64,000 bases of DNA from Diorhabda sublineata (taxonomy: Eukaryota; Arthropoda; Insecta; Coleoptera; Chrysomelidae), in contig NC_079477.1 of NCBI RefSeq assembly GCF_026230105.1, forward strand, positions 20,217,001 through 20,281,000. The letters run 5' to 3'. Below are positions 12,690 through 28,172 of this stretch, one piece after another (within the stretch, counting starts at the first letter, position 1; every line of letters starts with the position of its first letter). Below the pieces are notes generated by a model. That model searched no databases. It worked only from the letters and a program-made list of their open reading frames with translations, and was not told the DNA's origin. A program made the translations under genes and the position numbers.

Positions 12690-12800
12690 AAAAAAATTTA
12701 ATGATACAAAGTCCCCAAACACATTTCAAGCGGAAATACACATAATTGAGAGATGTGCCCATTTTAATTCTATAAAAAATATAGAAATGCAGAAAATAAT
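12690..12800 (+). pseudogene. Possible LINE RNase H fragment
   Basis: A short open stretch reads NTFQAEIHIIERCAHFN, resembling the F.AE..AI..CA block of the RNase H domain carried by I/Jockey-type LINEs. Nothing else recognisable surrounds it, and it has no boundaries. Low confidence. Confidence 0.3.
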
Positions 12801-13384
12801 GACGAAGCAATCATCAGAGCGGTAAGCTCTTCTGTAATCATTTTAAAAATTGTTAGTGAATGATTAGATATACTTAACCAAGTAAATGAGATTAACATAA
12901 CTACTCTGCCAGAATAAACTGGAGTAAACGGAAATTAGGCAGCTAAAAGGGATTCAAACAACCTACTGGGACCTAGGATCCATTTGTGAAATCAACACCG
13001 TCATAAAATTTGCACTAGCTAAATACAAGGCAGTACAGTTATATGAAAGCTTGACATCTGGAAGCATAATGGATAAAACAGGAAGAAAAAGAAGAGAGCG
13101 GAAATAAATATTAGTTAACAATCCTATTTGGCTTTTTAACCAAAAACAAATGAAAATCCTTCTTATCATAGAAATGTTGATTTGTTTATTAATAATTAGT
13201 TGAGAAACACATGGGAAGGCGGGAAATGTTTGAAATTATAAATTGAATGTATTACTAAATATGAAAATTTAACACCTTTAGATATTCTTTCATTGGGAGT
13301 TTCACAAAAAAATTATTATTTTTACTTCAATACCTCAAATTTTATAAAAACCTTTCACATTATTTACTACACCAAAACTATATA

Positions 13385-14861
13385 CAATGCGGTCCATATG
13401 TATGGAGTAAATTCAATTTTAACGTTATTATGTACTATGTGAAAAAAAAATAAAACAAGTCAATTTTTATTTTTAAATTGACAATTTACCGTATGAAAAT
13501 ATTTTTTATTTTTTAAATTTTCAATTCACATCCAAACTTTGCCTTTTAGTATTTTAAATTTTAACATGTGACGTCACAAAACTATTGACCCCCGATGCCC
13601 CTTGTCAAACGATGTCACACTCGGTGATACCCTCCCCCTCCATTAACGTGTGACGTACTTTATGGATGGCCCCTTATAAGCGAAAATGGCATCTTGTTGG
13701 AAAGGTATTTCAGTTCTCTGTTCAGCAGTATGAAGTTTTTTAAATTTAGTGCAATCATAACTGAGAATATTAATTTTTAATATGTGGATTTTTGATAATG
13801 TCTCTAGCACAAAACTTTACATAGAATGAAGATAATAATGTATAATATTTCTTCCGTTATTCTAACTTTTAAATCAGCAATATTGTCTGGTCTATTAAAA
13901 TATACTATAGAAATAATCAGATATTTTCGTATATGCTCTGATAAACATCAGGAAAAAATCTTTGAAGATATTAAAATATTAGCCACAAAGCCAAATAAAT
14001 AATTAATATGAATCTACTAGGCTGCTGTCATTTAGGTATTTAAAGTTACTAAAAGACGTCAGTATAATATTTGTGCGCGTAATAAATCTAATTATGATTG
14101 GTTGTGATAATAAAACAAAATCTCAAAAGCAGGTTTATGAAATTTTTAAAAATAAATACCGTTGTCAACGCGTTTCACAGTCTACAATTAGCAAAATTGA
14201 AAAAAAAAATTATGAAACTGGACATGTAAAAAATATTGAAAAACCAGGTAGAAATGTTTAGTTTACTGATGAAAAAATGTTAGATGTACTTTTAGAGATT
14301 GATAAAAATTCGCATAAGTCAACTCGAGAATTTGCCGCCGACAATGATGTAAGTAAATAATCTATTTTGAAAGTTTTACATAAAGAAAAATTCCAGGCAA
14401 GAATTCTGTGACTTGATGGTGAACGCATATTTGCAGTTATTGCTAAGAAGTGAATGGTGGTCATTTTGAACATTTAATTTAATTGTAAAGTACAGTGAAA
14501 AATACCTTCTAAATATTATGCAACATTATCTTCATTCTACGTAAAGTTTTGTGATAGAGACATCAAAATTTTACATCTTACAAATTAAGTTTTTAATGTG
14601 GGTCAGTTATGATTGCACCAAATTCAAAAAACTTTCAACAGTGGACTAAAATTTATTTCCAAAAAGGTTCCACACAATCCTCTTTCTTATCTGAATTTTT
14701 CGAGGCGGTGCTGGAGGGAGAGATTTTCATACTGTGAAATGACAATTTAAGAATAAAAATCGATCTGTTTTATGTTTTTTTTTACATAGTACATAATAGG
14801 CTATTATGTTAATGTTAATAACGCTAAAATTTAATTTATTCCGTATATATGGACCGCAGTG
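13385..14861 (+). mobile_element. Long-TIR mariner-like element, family C (deleted)
   Basis: Bounded by TA at 13383-13384 and 14862-14863. The left end reads CAATGCGGTCCATATGTATG and the right end, reversed, CACTGCGGTCCATATATACG. The arms keep matching inwards for several hundred bases (for example TGCAATCATAACTGA and CAAAACTTTAC), apart from a block in the left arm at about 13505-13690 that has no counterpart on the right. Between the arms is a transposase remnant: KNKYRCQRVSQSTISKIEKK and ETGHVKNIEKPGR at 14073-14261, then a DNA-binding segment ending LHKEKF. An internal deletion leads straight to the C-terminus VNGGHFEHLI at about 14450. The catalytic domain is missing. The related C-terminus places it with families A and B in this window. 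It is inserted in the RPUSD2 intron before exon D. Confidence 0.8.
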
Positions 14862-15158
14862 TATATTTCTACTGAAGTCACTATCATCATGAATTTTCAA
14901 TAATGAATTCATATTTTACATTTATTATCAACATTTAGAAAAAATAATGTGAAATTATATTGTTTCGAATTTTATATTACTCAACCCATAATTTTGTCCC
15001 ATTTTTACGCGCTTCACCTTATCCTTTTTGACACAACACCTATATGTTGAATTCATCTAAATTTAACCAGTAATTCAATGAATAAATGGTAGTGGTTTGT
15101 TACTAATTCTTAAAATTGATTAAAGTATTTTACGGTTAATTAAAACTTTTTTTATTAG

Positions 15159-15466
15159 GACGTGTTTTGGGTGATGAGGACACAGATTCTGCATCTCGCG
15201 AAACATCTCCATGTGATGAATCTTGTGAAAATGCTTCCTCTGTATCTCAAGACACTTCGTCACAAACACCAGTGGACTCTAATAGTGCTAGTAGTAACGT
15301 TGATATTAAAGTGACAGTAGCAACACAAACTGGCCAAGAGGCACCTGATTTGGCTTTTAATCCAGATAAAATGACAGTTGACAGACACTGCTATGAGTGT
15401 AAAGTGCGATACAGGGATCCTAAACCACAAGATTTGGTTATGTATTTACATGCGTGGAAGTATAAG
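15159..15466 (+). CDS. RPUSD2: RPUSD2-like exon D: acidic linker and Cys-containing C-terminal motif
   Basis: The acceptor TTTATTAG ends at 15158 and the donor GTAATA starts at 15467. The exon begins in phase with exon C and encodes a Ser/Thr/Asp-rich, low-complexity stretch of about 65 residues. It ends with HCYECKVRYRDPKPQDLVMY and LHAWKYK. The C..C...DP.PQDLVM.LHA..YKG motif is a hallmark of RPUSD2 C-termini. Its two Cys residues may be structural, which is inference. The preceding 3.05-kb intron contains the long-TIR mariner relic at 13385-14861. Confidence 0.9.
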
Positions 15467-15689
15467 GTAATAAAATATGAGCAATAGGGGAACTTATATA
15501 GAAATCCAACAGCCTACTTTAATTTCTAATTATAGAATAGTCAATAAAATGATTCCCAGTTTTCTAAATACCAATTTTGTATATAAAATGTACGTCTATA
15601 GATTTTTGAGGCAATTTTCAAACTTAGTACACTTCATTTTTGATATATTTATTAAGTTTTCTCGATGACCCAAAACGTTTATATACATA

Positions 15690-18665
<2,976 letters not shown>

Positions 18666-18728
<63 letters not shown>
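18666..18728. repeat. (TA)n microsatellite
   Basis: A TA run of 63 bp directly at the right end of mariner family A. It is probably the other half of the array into which the element inserted. Confidence 0.95.
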
Positions 18729-18733
<5 letters not shown>

Positions 18734-18739
18734 TTATAT

Positions 18740-18870
18740 AAGAGGTTCGTTTTTTCTTGGGAACGTGGCAAGGAAACATCAAAGTAGACTAACTTCAATA
18801 TATTTTCCGAGCTTTCGAATACTTATGTATTCATCGTCTGGGAAATAATTAATTAAGATTTCCGGTGATT
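18740..18870 (-). mobile_element. Penelope-like pseudo-LTR fragment with hammerhead-like motif
   Basis: On the minus strand 18840-18813 reads CAGACGA, one base, a six-base stem GAATAC/GTATTC closed by loop ATAA, then GAAA. This is the layout CUGANGA / stem II / GAAA of a hammerhead ribozyme core, with A in place of U4 and one extra base before stem II. The surrounding text (AAGCTCGG, CCCAGACGATGAATAC) resembles what is typical of Penelope-like pseudo-LTRs. A Penelope RT fragment follows on the other side of a TA tract. The missing cleavage triplet suggests a dead copy. Confidence 0.5.
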
Positions 18871-18872
18871 TT

Positions 18873-18874
<2 letters not shown>

Positions 18875-18952
<78 letters not shown>
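18875..18952. repeat. (TA)n microsatellite
   Basis: About 78 bp of TA between the Penelope pseudo-LTR fragment and the RT fragment. Confidence 0.95.
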
Positions 18953-18954
<2 letters not shown>

Positions 18955-19060
18955 CAAAGAAAAAATTGAAAGTATAAAAATTCCTGACGAATATGTATTT
19001 ATTGCGTTAGATGTGGTTTCTTTATATAAGAATATTTTTAAAAAAGATTAAATTTGTTAA
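18953..19060 (+). pseudogene. Penelope-like RT fragment
   Basis: Reads FKEKIESIKIPDEYVFIALD then VVSLYKNIFKK, the Penelope-like RT block with the family's LDVVSLYTNIP motif that carries the first catalytic Asp. It is truncated on both sides. A closely related stretch is present in reverse at about 37800-37900. Confidence 0.7.
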
Positions 19061-19089
19061 TATTTACATTGAAATAATCTTGCAGTAAA

Positions 19090-19800
19090 AAAATGAATTA
19101 ATTCAGCTCAGGATTGGGTCCGCCCTGGACATAAAATATCACCAGCACGGAAAATTCGCCTGTTGGGTGTTGTGGTTAGGTGCAATATGTCCTGGCATAG
19201 TCACGTGGTCGAATTCACAAAAAAGTCACAAAAACTTGGAGTCTTTAAGGCCAAAAAACTATACTCGTATAATTCGCAACATGTTTCTAATTCTCTGCAA
19301 GGCCCAAGTTTGTCCATCTTTGGAAAATTGCTCGCACATTTGGATCTCAGCTCCCAATCATCAGGGTATGATTGATGCTCGACTCAATACAAAAAAAAAA
19401 TTCGACTTGTAGGCGATCCAGAGTTGACCAGAAACTTGGCCAGCTTAGAGTATAGGAACAAGGCCGCCGATTTGACTCTGTTTTCACTGATAATACCACG
19501 ACAGATGCTCTTTCGTAGTATCTGACATAGTCCTGCCTTCAGCAAGACCTACTCCACAGGGAGACATGCCTCATAAACACTGAATTCGCCTGCAGACGCC
19601 CAGAACTCCAATTTATCGAAACTCATTTCTTTGGAGAAGTGCAAGCCTGTAGAATCAGCTACCTAAGCATGTCTTTCCCGAACACTACAAACTACATAGT
19701 TCAAGATCAACATCCACAGGCATCTCAACACAGCAGGCACCACTCTAATTACTCGTGTATAAAAGGGTTTACCCAATGTTTCCTTCTTACATAAAAAAAC
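19090..19800 (+). pseudogene. Non-LTR retrotransposon (Jockey/CR1-like) 3' relic
   Basis: Two overlapping frames give the region after the RT catalytic core: LGVVVRCNMSWHSHVVEFTK (the usual LGV....LSW..H...), then LCKAQVCPSLENCSHIWISA (the Y.A...PSLEYCSH.W block), then degenerate DPELTRNLASLEYR and RR/YH..C-like motifs to about 19560, followed by a decayed C-terminal region. Frameshifts and stops throughout. No poly-A or target duplication identified. Confidence 0.75.
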
Positions 19801-20254
19801 CACAAAAGAATTGATCATTCAGGGGTAATTAATTCAAATATTGTATTTAAACTGTTTCTACATTTCACTTTCAGACCTTAACAATTTCCCAAGGGAAACA
19901 GGAATTTTAATCCTAGATTTTTAACAGCATTTTTTCGTTAATTTGAATGATTTTTGAATAATATATTGAGAGAAAAATATAAAAGAAACACTTTACTTAA
20001 ATATGTCATAAAAACATAACGCACCTCTGCTTAAATAGTGTCATAAGTCAAAAAAAAACTATCGAGTAATAAGCGTTAGAAATTAATTCTAACTGCGATT
20101 TTAACTTTTCTGATGATAACTCAAAAACATGGTCACCACAATAGTACTGTTTATATGACCTGATTTGAGATAAAGTTTTCTATCACCAATATGGATATCA
20201 ATTTACAAAACATTTGACATGATATATATAATTATGGATATGTTCTCTTTTTAG

Positions 20255-20332
20255 GGTCCAGGCTGGGAGTATGTTACAGAACTTCCAGATTGGGCACAAA
20301 TCAATTGGATAGAACCAGGTACATCAGAGTGA
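20255..20332 (+). CDS. RPUSD2: RPUSD2-like terminal exon E
   Basis: A short last exon after CTTTTTAG at 20254, in phase 0 with exon D. It encodes GPGWEYVTELPDWAQINW and ends in EPGTSE and TGA. GPG.EY....P.WA...W is the conserved RPUSD2 end, so this small exon is well supported despite its 78-nt length. The 4.8-kb intron before it holds a Helitron, a 2.2-kb mariner, a Penelope fragment and a LINE tail. Confidence 0.88.
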   Translation, partial: GPGWEYVTELPDWAQINWIEPGTSE

Positions 20333-21740
20333 TGATTACTGTCTAAACTCTACATTCTACCATAAAATAATCTTCATACCTTCATTTATACAGGCTGTAA
20401 AAATAAAAAAAAAATATCCAAAAACGTGGCAGGGTCCAAATTATTAAAAACAGGTCGGATTGAAGCTGAGGAATTATTTTAAATAATGTTTCTGTATTTC
20501 AGTGCTTGTTGAAAAATAAAAAATTTTTTCTATTTGGTATTTCAGTAGTGTAGATAAAACTGAAAATTTTTAAAGTCGCTAGCACCGAAATTATTCTTCA
20601 TATCTTATATTGGTCAAGAAGTAATGAAGAAATATGTATTTTTATAATCAAAAGCACCTGTAATCATATCAAAATAATAACCTACTTTTTTGTACTAAAC
20701 TAATGTAGATAAACAATTTTTTTAAAGTACTGAAATACAAACGTGCCTTTATTATTCAAAGTAACAGTTAATTTGCAGGTTCTTTTCTCTATAAAATAGA
20801 GATATATATTGATGTGCTCTTCATATCAACATGTTATGGACCCTTGCTTGTATTTCTTTTATTTTATAGAAATATTATTACATTAAGGCATGTGCAGTTT
20901 GAGTAGCCGGATAACTGAGTTATATTGTGTTCATTTCATCGAATTTCTCCATTTTATTCCTAACTTTGGTTCTTTATAACTTACCGTCATTTTTCATAAT
21001 TGTAGAATTTTATTCTTATCGAGCAATAGTCTACATTTTTTTTATTCTGGTCCTGTCCGAATATAAAAACAAGGTATTATACCGAAGCTTGTATTTAACG
21101 TTACATCCAGATATAACTAATTGTAATTTTCTAAGAATTTCCTCGATCACTTATTATCAATTCAGCCAATGTCATTTTGGCTTTTATCGATAAAATAAAA
21201 TTGATATGAAATACATTAATATAGGCTGTAACTATTAACAAAACTATCCTAAAAACGTATTCTCCCTGAGAAGAACCTTCCTGACTACCTAAGTTAGCTC
21301 TACTACATGTAATATCTAATATACTGCTATTTGCTGAAATTAATCTATCGGTTTTCAATCTTGTTTTCAGTATAATGCCAGTCATCAAATGTTATCACAA
21401 ATGTTCTCACTTTGTAAAACCATAATTGGTTTACAAACCTATCATTAAGAATTGTACAGAGCTGTTCTTAAAATAACAATATTTTCAGTAAAATACTAAC
21501 ATGATCTTGTTGCTTCAAAGTTTTATTGCTAAGTTAAAAACTAGATTGAAAGTTACATAACACTTTTTGATAAAAATTACTAATAGAGATAAAAATCTTT
21601 CGGAGACAAAGTTCTTGGAACCATTTTTCGCTTCCTTGCTTTTGTTGCCATAATATAGATACAATACAATGAATACTTTTATAACAGTAAAATCATACTG
21701 CAGAATAACTTTTCAACTTCATAACTATAACAATTTCTTG
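20333..21740. other. RPUSD2 3' flank, no further gene seen
   Basis: It contains the presumptive RPUSD2 3' UTR with AATAAA at 20402-20407. The rest is A+T-rich with no motif, exon or terminal repeat that I can support. Confidence 0.45.
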
Positions 21741-21749
21741 TAAAATTCT

Positions 21750-22110
21750 AACTTACCGAATTTTTCCTGTATCATCTTCATTTGATACATATACTACAAT
21801 GATTCTAAACCGCTAACATCACATTCATCTTGCTCAGAATCACTGTCCCTTCAATATCGTGGTGGTAATCTTAAAAGCTGCTCTTAACATACCTTACTCT
21901 TCACGGCAATATAATATGAATATTCATTCACCTCTGGAATGCGGTGCTTTCCAATCATCATTTGCGCAAGCTCTAAGAATAGTATCGTGGATGTCAAACC
22001 ATGTATCATCTAAGTAATAAATTTCTCTTCCTTCATTACGATACTAACGAATTTTTATTATATATTTGTTTCTCCATTCTATAAAACGACTACTTTACAT
22101 TATTTTTTGC
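21750..22110 (-). pseudogene. DDE (Tc1/IS630-like) transposase relic
   Basis: On the minus strand about 22040-21930 reads YYLDDTWFDIHDTILRACAN then DDWKAPHSRGE, matching the YLDETW....HTV...W......PS.KGKR block of IS630-related DDE endonucleases, where the first catalytic Asp lies in LDETW. A Ser/Asp-rich tail (DSDSEQDECDVSGLES) near 21830 looks like the acidic C-terminus of the same protein after a large deletion. Stops intervene and no element ends were found. Confidence 0.5.
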
Positions 22111-22119
22111 TTGTTATTT

Positions 22120-24740
22120 ATAAATATCCTGAAATAATGATTGTTCGTCTAATTGTTAAATCTTGCTTTGAAATTTTGTAGAGTGTAGTCTGAGTAGTCA
22201 AAACCATTATTTCCTGGATCGCATCTCTTCTGGACATTCATGGACTACACAATCGGTTAAAACACCTTTTTAAGCATCTGTTTATAAATGTTGCCGTCTC
22301 TTTGTGCTAGAAGGCTCTAGTAGGGCGTTGACCGAATCTGCGAAACGATTTGTTCATCGTTAATCTTGAAGACACGGTTACCACATATGTTATTGTTCAC
22401 AAAAAATTTCAGAGTAATTTGACCTTCAATACACCACCCACTTGCACAGCGCTCATAATTAACTACCGACTGTAATTCGAAAACCCTGCGAAAAGTACCT
22501 ACCTAATAATAATAAAAAAAATATTTCGGATTATGTATAATACCCTATTTACATTTATTATTCGCATTCCGCATCCAGCAATAATTTGAGGGCATATTTA
22601 CTGGAAAGTGCCTTCTACTCTGTAAACGACTTCTATTCTAATAATATTTAACTCCGGGCATGCTACATACTGGTTTAATTTTTGCTATCACTTTTACCTA
22701 TAATTTTGTTATTCATTGTGGTTTTCTTGTGTATATTGAAATTTCATTTTATTTGTTTTATATTTATTTGGGTATTTTTATGTTTGTATTCTAGTTTTTA
22801 CAAGCTTTTGTCTACAAATTGTAACAATTGTTTGATTTCGCATTTCTCTCTTTCTTTCTATTTTCTCCGTATTATTCGATTTAGTAACCTGTTCTATTTG
22901 GAAATTATAGTATTGTTGTTGTTTATATATACTTTTATATGATTCACTGATTCTAAAAATCAAATATTGTAATGCGGACCTGGAAAAGTTGTTTACTATT
23001 CAGTTCCTATTGGGTCGTCTCTTATCTCTTTTTGTAATGCTAAGATTTCTGCAATTTAATGATAGGCATTACAGTACCAAAAGTTAGACATTTTTTATCT
23101 ATTTCGGTATATCTTATAATACTGCGAAAGTAGCACAGCATAATTTTTGTTATGATGATTTCAAATAATTAAGCTATCTTAGGTAGCGTTTTCCCAAAAA
23201 AAATGAACTTTTAATATAAATTATTCAATACTTATGGCACAAATAATATCGATTTGGAGCAAAATTATGAATTTCATCAATTATCGGTTGTTATGAGAAT
23301 AAAAATAGAAAAATATCTGGATTAGAAATGTATTATATAATTCATTATGATATTAACATTATAAAGGAATAAAACTGCTTTCTACTAGCAATATACTTCA
23401 GAATATTTGTTTCTTCAATTTTGTCAAGATCACTAATATATTTCTATTTTTAATGTTATGCAGCTACTTAGACATTCAATTTTGCCACTGAATTATTCTT
23501 TCGTGTTAAAAAACAAAAGTGAAAAAAGCAAGAGTTATCATACATTGAAGAATAGAAGTAGCTAAGGCACTGACACGGATTGTTTATTGTCATGTTATAC
23601 GGATTGTCGAAATTAGTATTATATGTTATTGGGTTTTGGTTCCACATTGTTTTCAGTATTGTCATTTTCATTCACTCGTCAGGTAGGCATTTTCAGACAA
23701 ATATTTTCATATATTATCATAATTGTTGAAAGCTTTGGAATATAACAGTATTTGTAGTTTTTTTAACAGTTTTATTATTAAAACTCAAAATCATGAATAC
23801 ATAACTCTTAATAAACAATATAAATTTGTATCAATTGTTATGTGTAGGTTTTGTTACTGTTTTTACGGGGCAAATTATGGATTTATCTACTGAATGATAT
23901 TCATAAACATTTTCAGTTGTAGACGTGAATTGGATTTGAAATTTTGTCATCAAAATATTTTTTTCGCAATATAATTATAAACAATGTTTTCTACAAATCC
24001 ATAAATGAAAATTGTTAATTGTTTTATTACAAATATAATGACGAGAAAATTGGATTGAAAAAAACATATGGCATGATATTTTAATGATAATGCCTACATT
24101 GCTATTAGTGACATTTCAGAAACTTGTGATATTTTCATTTAACCTTTGTTTTTATTAATATATGTTATTCATTCCTTTCAAAACTTGGGATTGTTGGAAA
24201 AGTTTAAACTCTTAAATAGGTTAAGAAATTGAGCACTAGGCGAGTCAGTGTCGAGATAGAATGTAATGATCAAAATTTTTAACTCATTTTAAATTATTTT
24301 TTAAATTATCAAAACGTTGGAAAACTTTTGTTTCACTTGACTATGAAAACTGTGGGTCATTAGGTCATAGCATTAGACATTGCAATACTCATATCACTAT
24401 TATAATGTTAGACCAATCCACTTGTCTCAAACATTCATCTGATGTATTTTTATAGCATAATAATATAGGGTAGTTAAAATTGAAATAAAATCATTCCTCA
24501 ATTAAAAGAAAGTACACCCCACAACAATATTTACGCATTATATCGTTATTTCAATTTTGAAACAATTACAATGAATTTAAGCAAAAAACACTATATCAAG
24601 ATGAAATTAAGATATTCAATTTTAACCAGTATTCTAAAAAATGCAGAGATTTAACAAAAATGTTCCACAAATAGTTTAAAACAGCACATATTTCTATTTT
24701 CTCTTTTAATATCAATTAAAAAGAAAATTTCGAAGAGCCT
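22120..24740. other. Unassigned A+T-rich DNA
   Basis: 2.6 kb in which no coding motif, terminal repeat or RNA gene could be supported. Open frames here are short and of low complexity. Confidence 0.4.
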
Positions 24741-24749
24741 ATTATTAGA

Positions 24750-25450
24750 CTCATATATATTGTGAGGCGAATCTAATAGATCTGGTAAGTAACTATTAAT
24801 TACATCCCAAATAGGTTTTTTTGGATTGAGGTCGGAGCTGTTAGCTTACCATACCATTGCTTGGCAAATTGTCTCCTACAAAGGCAGCTAATGCTACGAC
24901 GTTAACAATGCACTTTTGAACATTAAAAGGACTGTTTTAAATGATTACTTTGTCGGAGTGGCCCATCCATATTAGTGCTACCCACTACATTTATTCATCT
25001 ACCAGCATACCGTTTGTTCACAATTCTATATAATTGGACACATGGATAATTGCCAAAAAAAATCACAATCTTGACTCATCTGAGAATAGTATATTCGACC
25101 ACTGATGGTCTTCCTAGTATAATTGATCAATATCAAGCTGTAGTCAGGCTCTTTACTTTTTTGTGGTTAACGGAGATCCAGTTGCAGGCACTTTGGGCCT
25201 CAAACCGAATCCTTTAAGTCATCTTCTCATATTATCATTGCTTATTTCTTGTTGATCCACCTCAGAAATGGTGGCAAAACCTAGTAAATATGACAAACCT
25301 TTGTCTCAGTTTCATATTCATAACCTGGCCTTTGATTTCTTCAAATCTCCTGGAATCTCTTTAGTTACCTAGAAATCGACGATAGTATGTCATTGAATCA
25401 TTGAATTTGTACTTGTGAAAAGCTTCCAATCGATGGAATAGTTACAGCAC
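24750..25450 (-). pseudogene. Tc1-like transposase relic
   Basis: On the minus strand WSNILFSDESRL (first catalytic Asp block) lies at about 25110-25076 and ANSSDLNPKKPIWDVINS (the SPDLNPIE.VW block with the third acidic region, Glu replaced) at about 24845-24800. The spacing is right for a Tc1-like protein, but stops interrupt it and the middle DN.P.H block is not legible. Terminal repeats not found. Confidence 0.65.
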
Positions 25451-26298
25451 ACTATTCAGGGAAACATTAAAGTTGTTGTTTGTTTATTCCTTTGTAATTC
25501 TCTTTTGTGGATTATGGAGCAGGCTTAGTCATCAACCTACGGATTCGCCGGTAGCGGGTTCAAAACCCTCAATATAGTTTAAAAACCAAAAAAAGACACG
25601 CTTATAAAGCACATAAAACTAAAAAGTTGAAAATATTTTTTTAGATAAGTTTAAAACAATATTTCACATGATTAATCCGGCTATTAAATGAGTTAAAAAT
25701 TTATATGGTCTATAGTAGTTTTGTTCATATTCATTAGGTGTCTTATTTTGTAATTTAAATTTAAAAAACTGAAAATTACATCATGTACTAAATTAACTTT
25801 TCTCACAAATTGATGATATCTAGGCATTTGAAACTTTGAAATCACAAATTCTGTTACAAAATACTTCTATGTCCAATATTTAACTAAATGGTGATTGGTA
25901 ATTTAGTACGTGCTATACTTTCTATTTTAACTATATAATCATTACAGAAACTTATATATTTAAAATATGTGATTGTTAAAGACAATTATAGGGACCTAAA
26001 TATATTCTATAATATAGCTTATAAGTATCAGAGAGTACATTAATTTTGTTTTCCTTCTATTTTAATCCATTTCAATTGGTTTTAAAATCTTGTTCTCTTA
26101 TTCTCTTATAATAAACCCAGTAATTATATTCAATGAAACTACAGAAATATGTCACGTTAATTCACGTTAATAGTTTGTTTAAATTTTTTGTTATTATTTA
26201 AAGCCAAACTTTAAAAATGATGATATGAAACAATATTTTGTTTTGAATTTATTAGAACATCTTACACTTCCAATTGAATAATCTATTGAGATAAGATA

Positions 26299-26300
<2 letters not shown>

Positions 26301-26363
<63 letters not shown>
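26301..26363. repeat. (TA)n microsatellite left of mariner B1
   Basis: About 63 bp of TA immediately before the left terminal repeat of mariner B1. Confidence 0.95.
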
Positions 26364-26366
<3 letters not shown>

Positions 26367-26372
26367 TATATA

Positions 26373-28172
26373 CAGTGCTTTTCAGATAAAAGTATTTCAA
26401 AGATTTCAAAAATGTATAATACTTGTAGGTTAAAGTGGTTAGTTCATGAGATAAACAATTTTTCTTTTAAGAGCACAAATTTTACTTATTATTTACTTTC
26501 ACCTTATTTGCCTGTACTAAAATGGGTTGTACAACAGTTCAAACTCTTTAATCTTTTTAACTATGCTATTTATTATGAAGAAACAATAAGTGTTCAAAAT
26601 GAGTACCATTCACTTCCATACAATGGTAAAATCTATTTTGAAATGCCTCTCTGACATTGCTTAATACGGTTGGATTTAATTGTCGACATTCATTTTCTAT
26701 CCTCTCTCTTAAATCATCCAGAGATTCTGGTTGGGTAGCATAAACTTTTGTTTTTAAATACCCCCATAAAAAGAAGTCTAGGGGTGTTAAATCCGGTGAC
26801 CTAGGTGGCCACTCCATCATCTGCCCCCTTCTACCTATCCAACGAGCGGGGAATGTTTCGTTTAAAAATTGTCGGACAGGCATAGCATGGTGGGGGGGAG
26901 CTCCGTCTTGTTGAAATACCAGTAAATCTTCGGAAAGGTTATCATCATTTTCTATTATTGTTGTAATACGTGGGTCAACCCCTTCCCTGAGTAACTCAAG
27001 ATATGATTCACAATTTAAATTTCCGTTGATGAAGAAAGGTCCGACAATGTGGTCACCTAGGATACCACACCAAACGTTTAACTTTTGGGGATGTTGTGTA
27101 TGGAATTCACGCATAATATGTGGATCACTTTCAGCCCAATATCTACAATTATGCCTACTTACTAAGCCATTTAATGACCATGAGCATTCATCAGAAAAGC
27201 AAATATTGTTTAACAATTGTGGATTGTTATTGATAATTTGCGTCATTGATTCGCAAAACTCTAGACGACGATCAAAATCATCTTCATTCAACTCGTGCAC
27301 CAACTTAACTTTGTATGGGTGGTACTTGAATTTATGTAGAACTCGGAAAACTGTAGAAGATGAAACACCGATCGCTCTACTTATTGTTGACAACGATTGG
27401 GGTTGTTGAGCCTCTAAGCTGACTTGCCCTAAAATTGCCACTTGGATTGCTTCGTTATTTACGAGTCCCTCTCGCTTATGCACTTTATTGCAAACAGACC
27501 CTGTTGTGGTAAATTTCTCCATCAGTTGAATTACATACTTATGAGTTGCATGTCTTCCGTCATGTAATTCGTTAAATATTCTAGCAGCAGCTCTTGCACA
27601 ATTATTATTTTGGTAGTATAAACCTACAATTTCAATTCTTTCTTGCAAAGAGTAAACCATTTCAGAGAAACAAAATAAATAATGTATCAAATTACACTAT
27701 CAATAGTGACTACAAATTCTAGTTGACAATGTCAAACTTTAATAAAAAGTAGAGTTTTTTGTTGTTTGGATTTTTTAAGTAGAATAAATAGCACAGTTAA
27801 AAAGATTAAAGAGTTTGTACTGTTGTACAACCCATTTTAGTACAGGCAAATAAGGTGAAAGTAAATAATAAGTAAAATTTGTGCTCTTAAAAGAAAAATT
27901 GTTTATCTCATAAACTAACCACTTTAACCTACAAGTATTATACATTTTTGAAATCAGCTCAAAGAGGAGTATCCAAATTTTACATAAAAAAATATGACAA
28001 GTAATTTAAAAAAATAAAGGGGATGCTGCTAGGGGTGAGGGGGTGGCTTTTCCAGTAAGTTTAAATAAGCCATAATGCTTGCCCCTTCCAACATAAATTG
28101 ACGTGTTTTTGGATTTTTTCTAAATACCAGTATTACAAAAGTTATTAAAGGTGGATACTTTTATCTGAAAAG

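Noticed and set aside
20927..21193. 88-codon frame on the + strand after RPUSD2
   Set aside because: Hydrophobic A+T-driven translation without conserved motif. No promoter or splice context.
22682..22942. 86-codon Phe/Leu/Ile-rich frame resembling a membrane protein
   Set aside because: The composition follows T-richness of the strand, and no start context or homology is apparent.
25495..25570. tRNA-like or SINE-like B box (GGGTTCAAAACCC) near 25550
   Set aside because: A T-arm-like hairpin is present, but no acceptor stem, D-arm or anticodon arm could be folded around it and no second copy was noticed.
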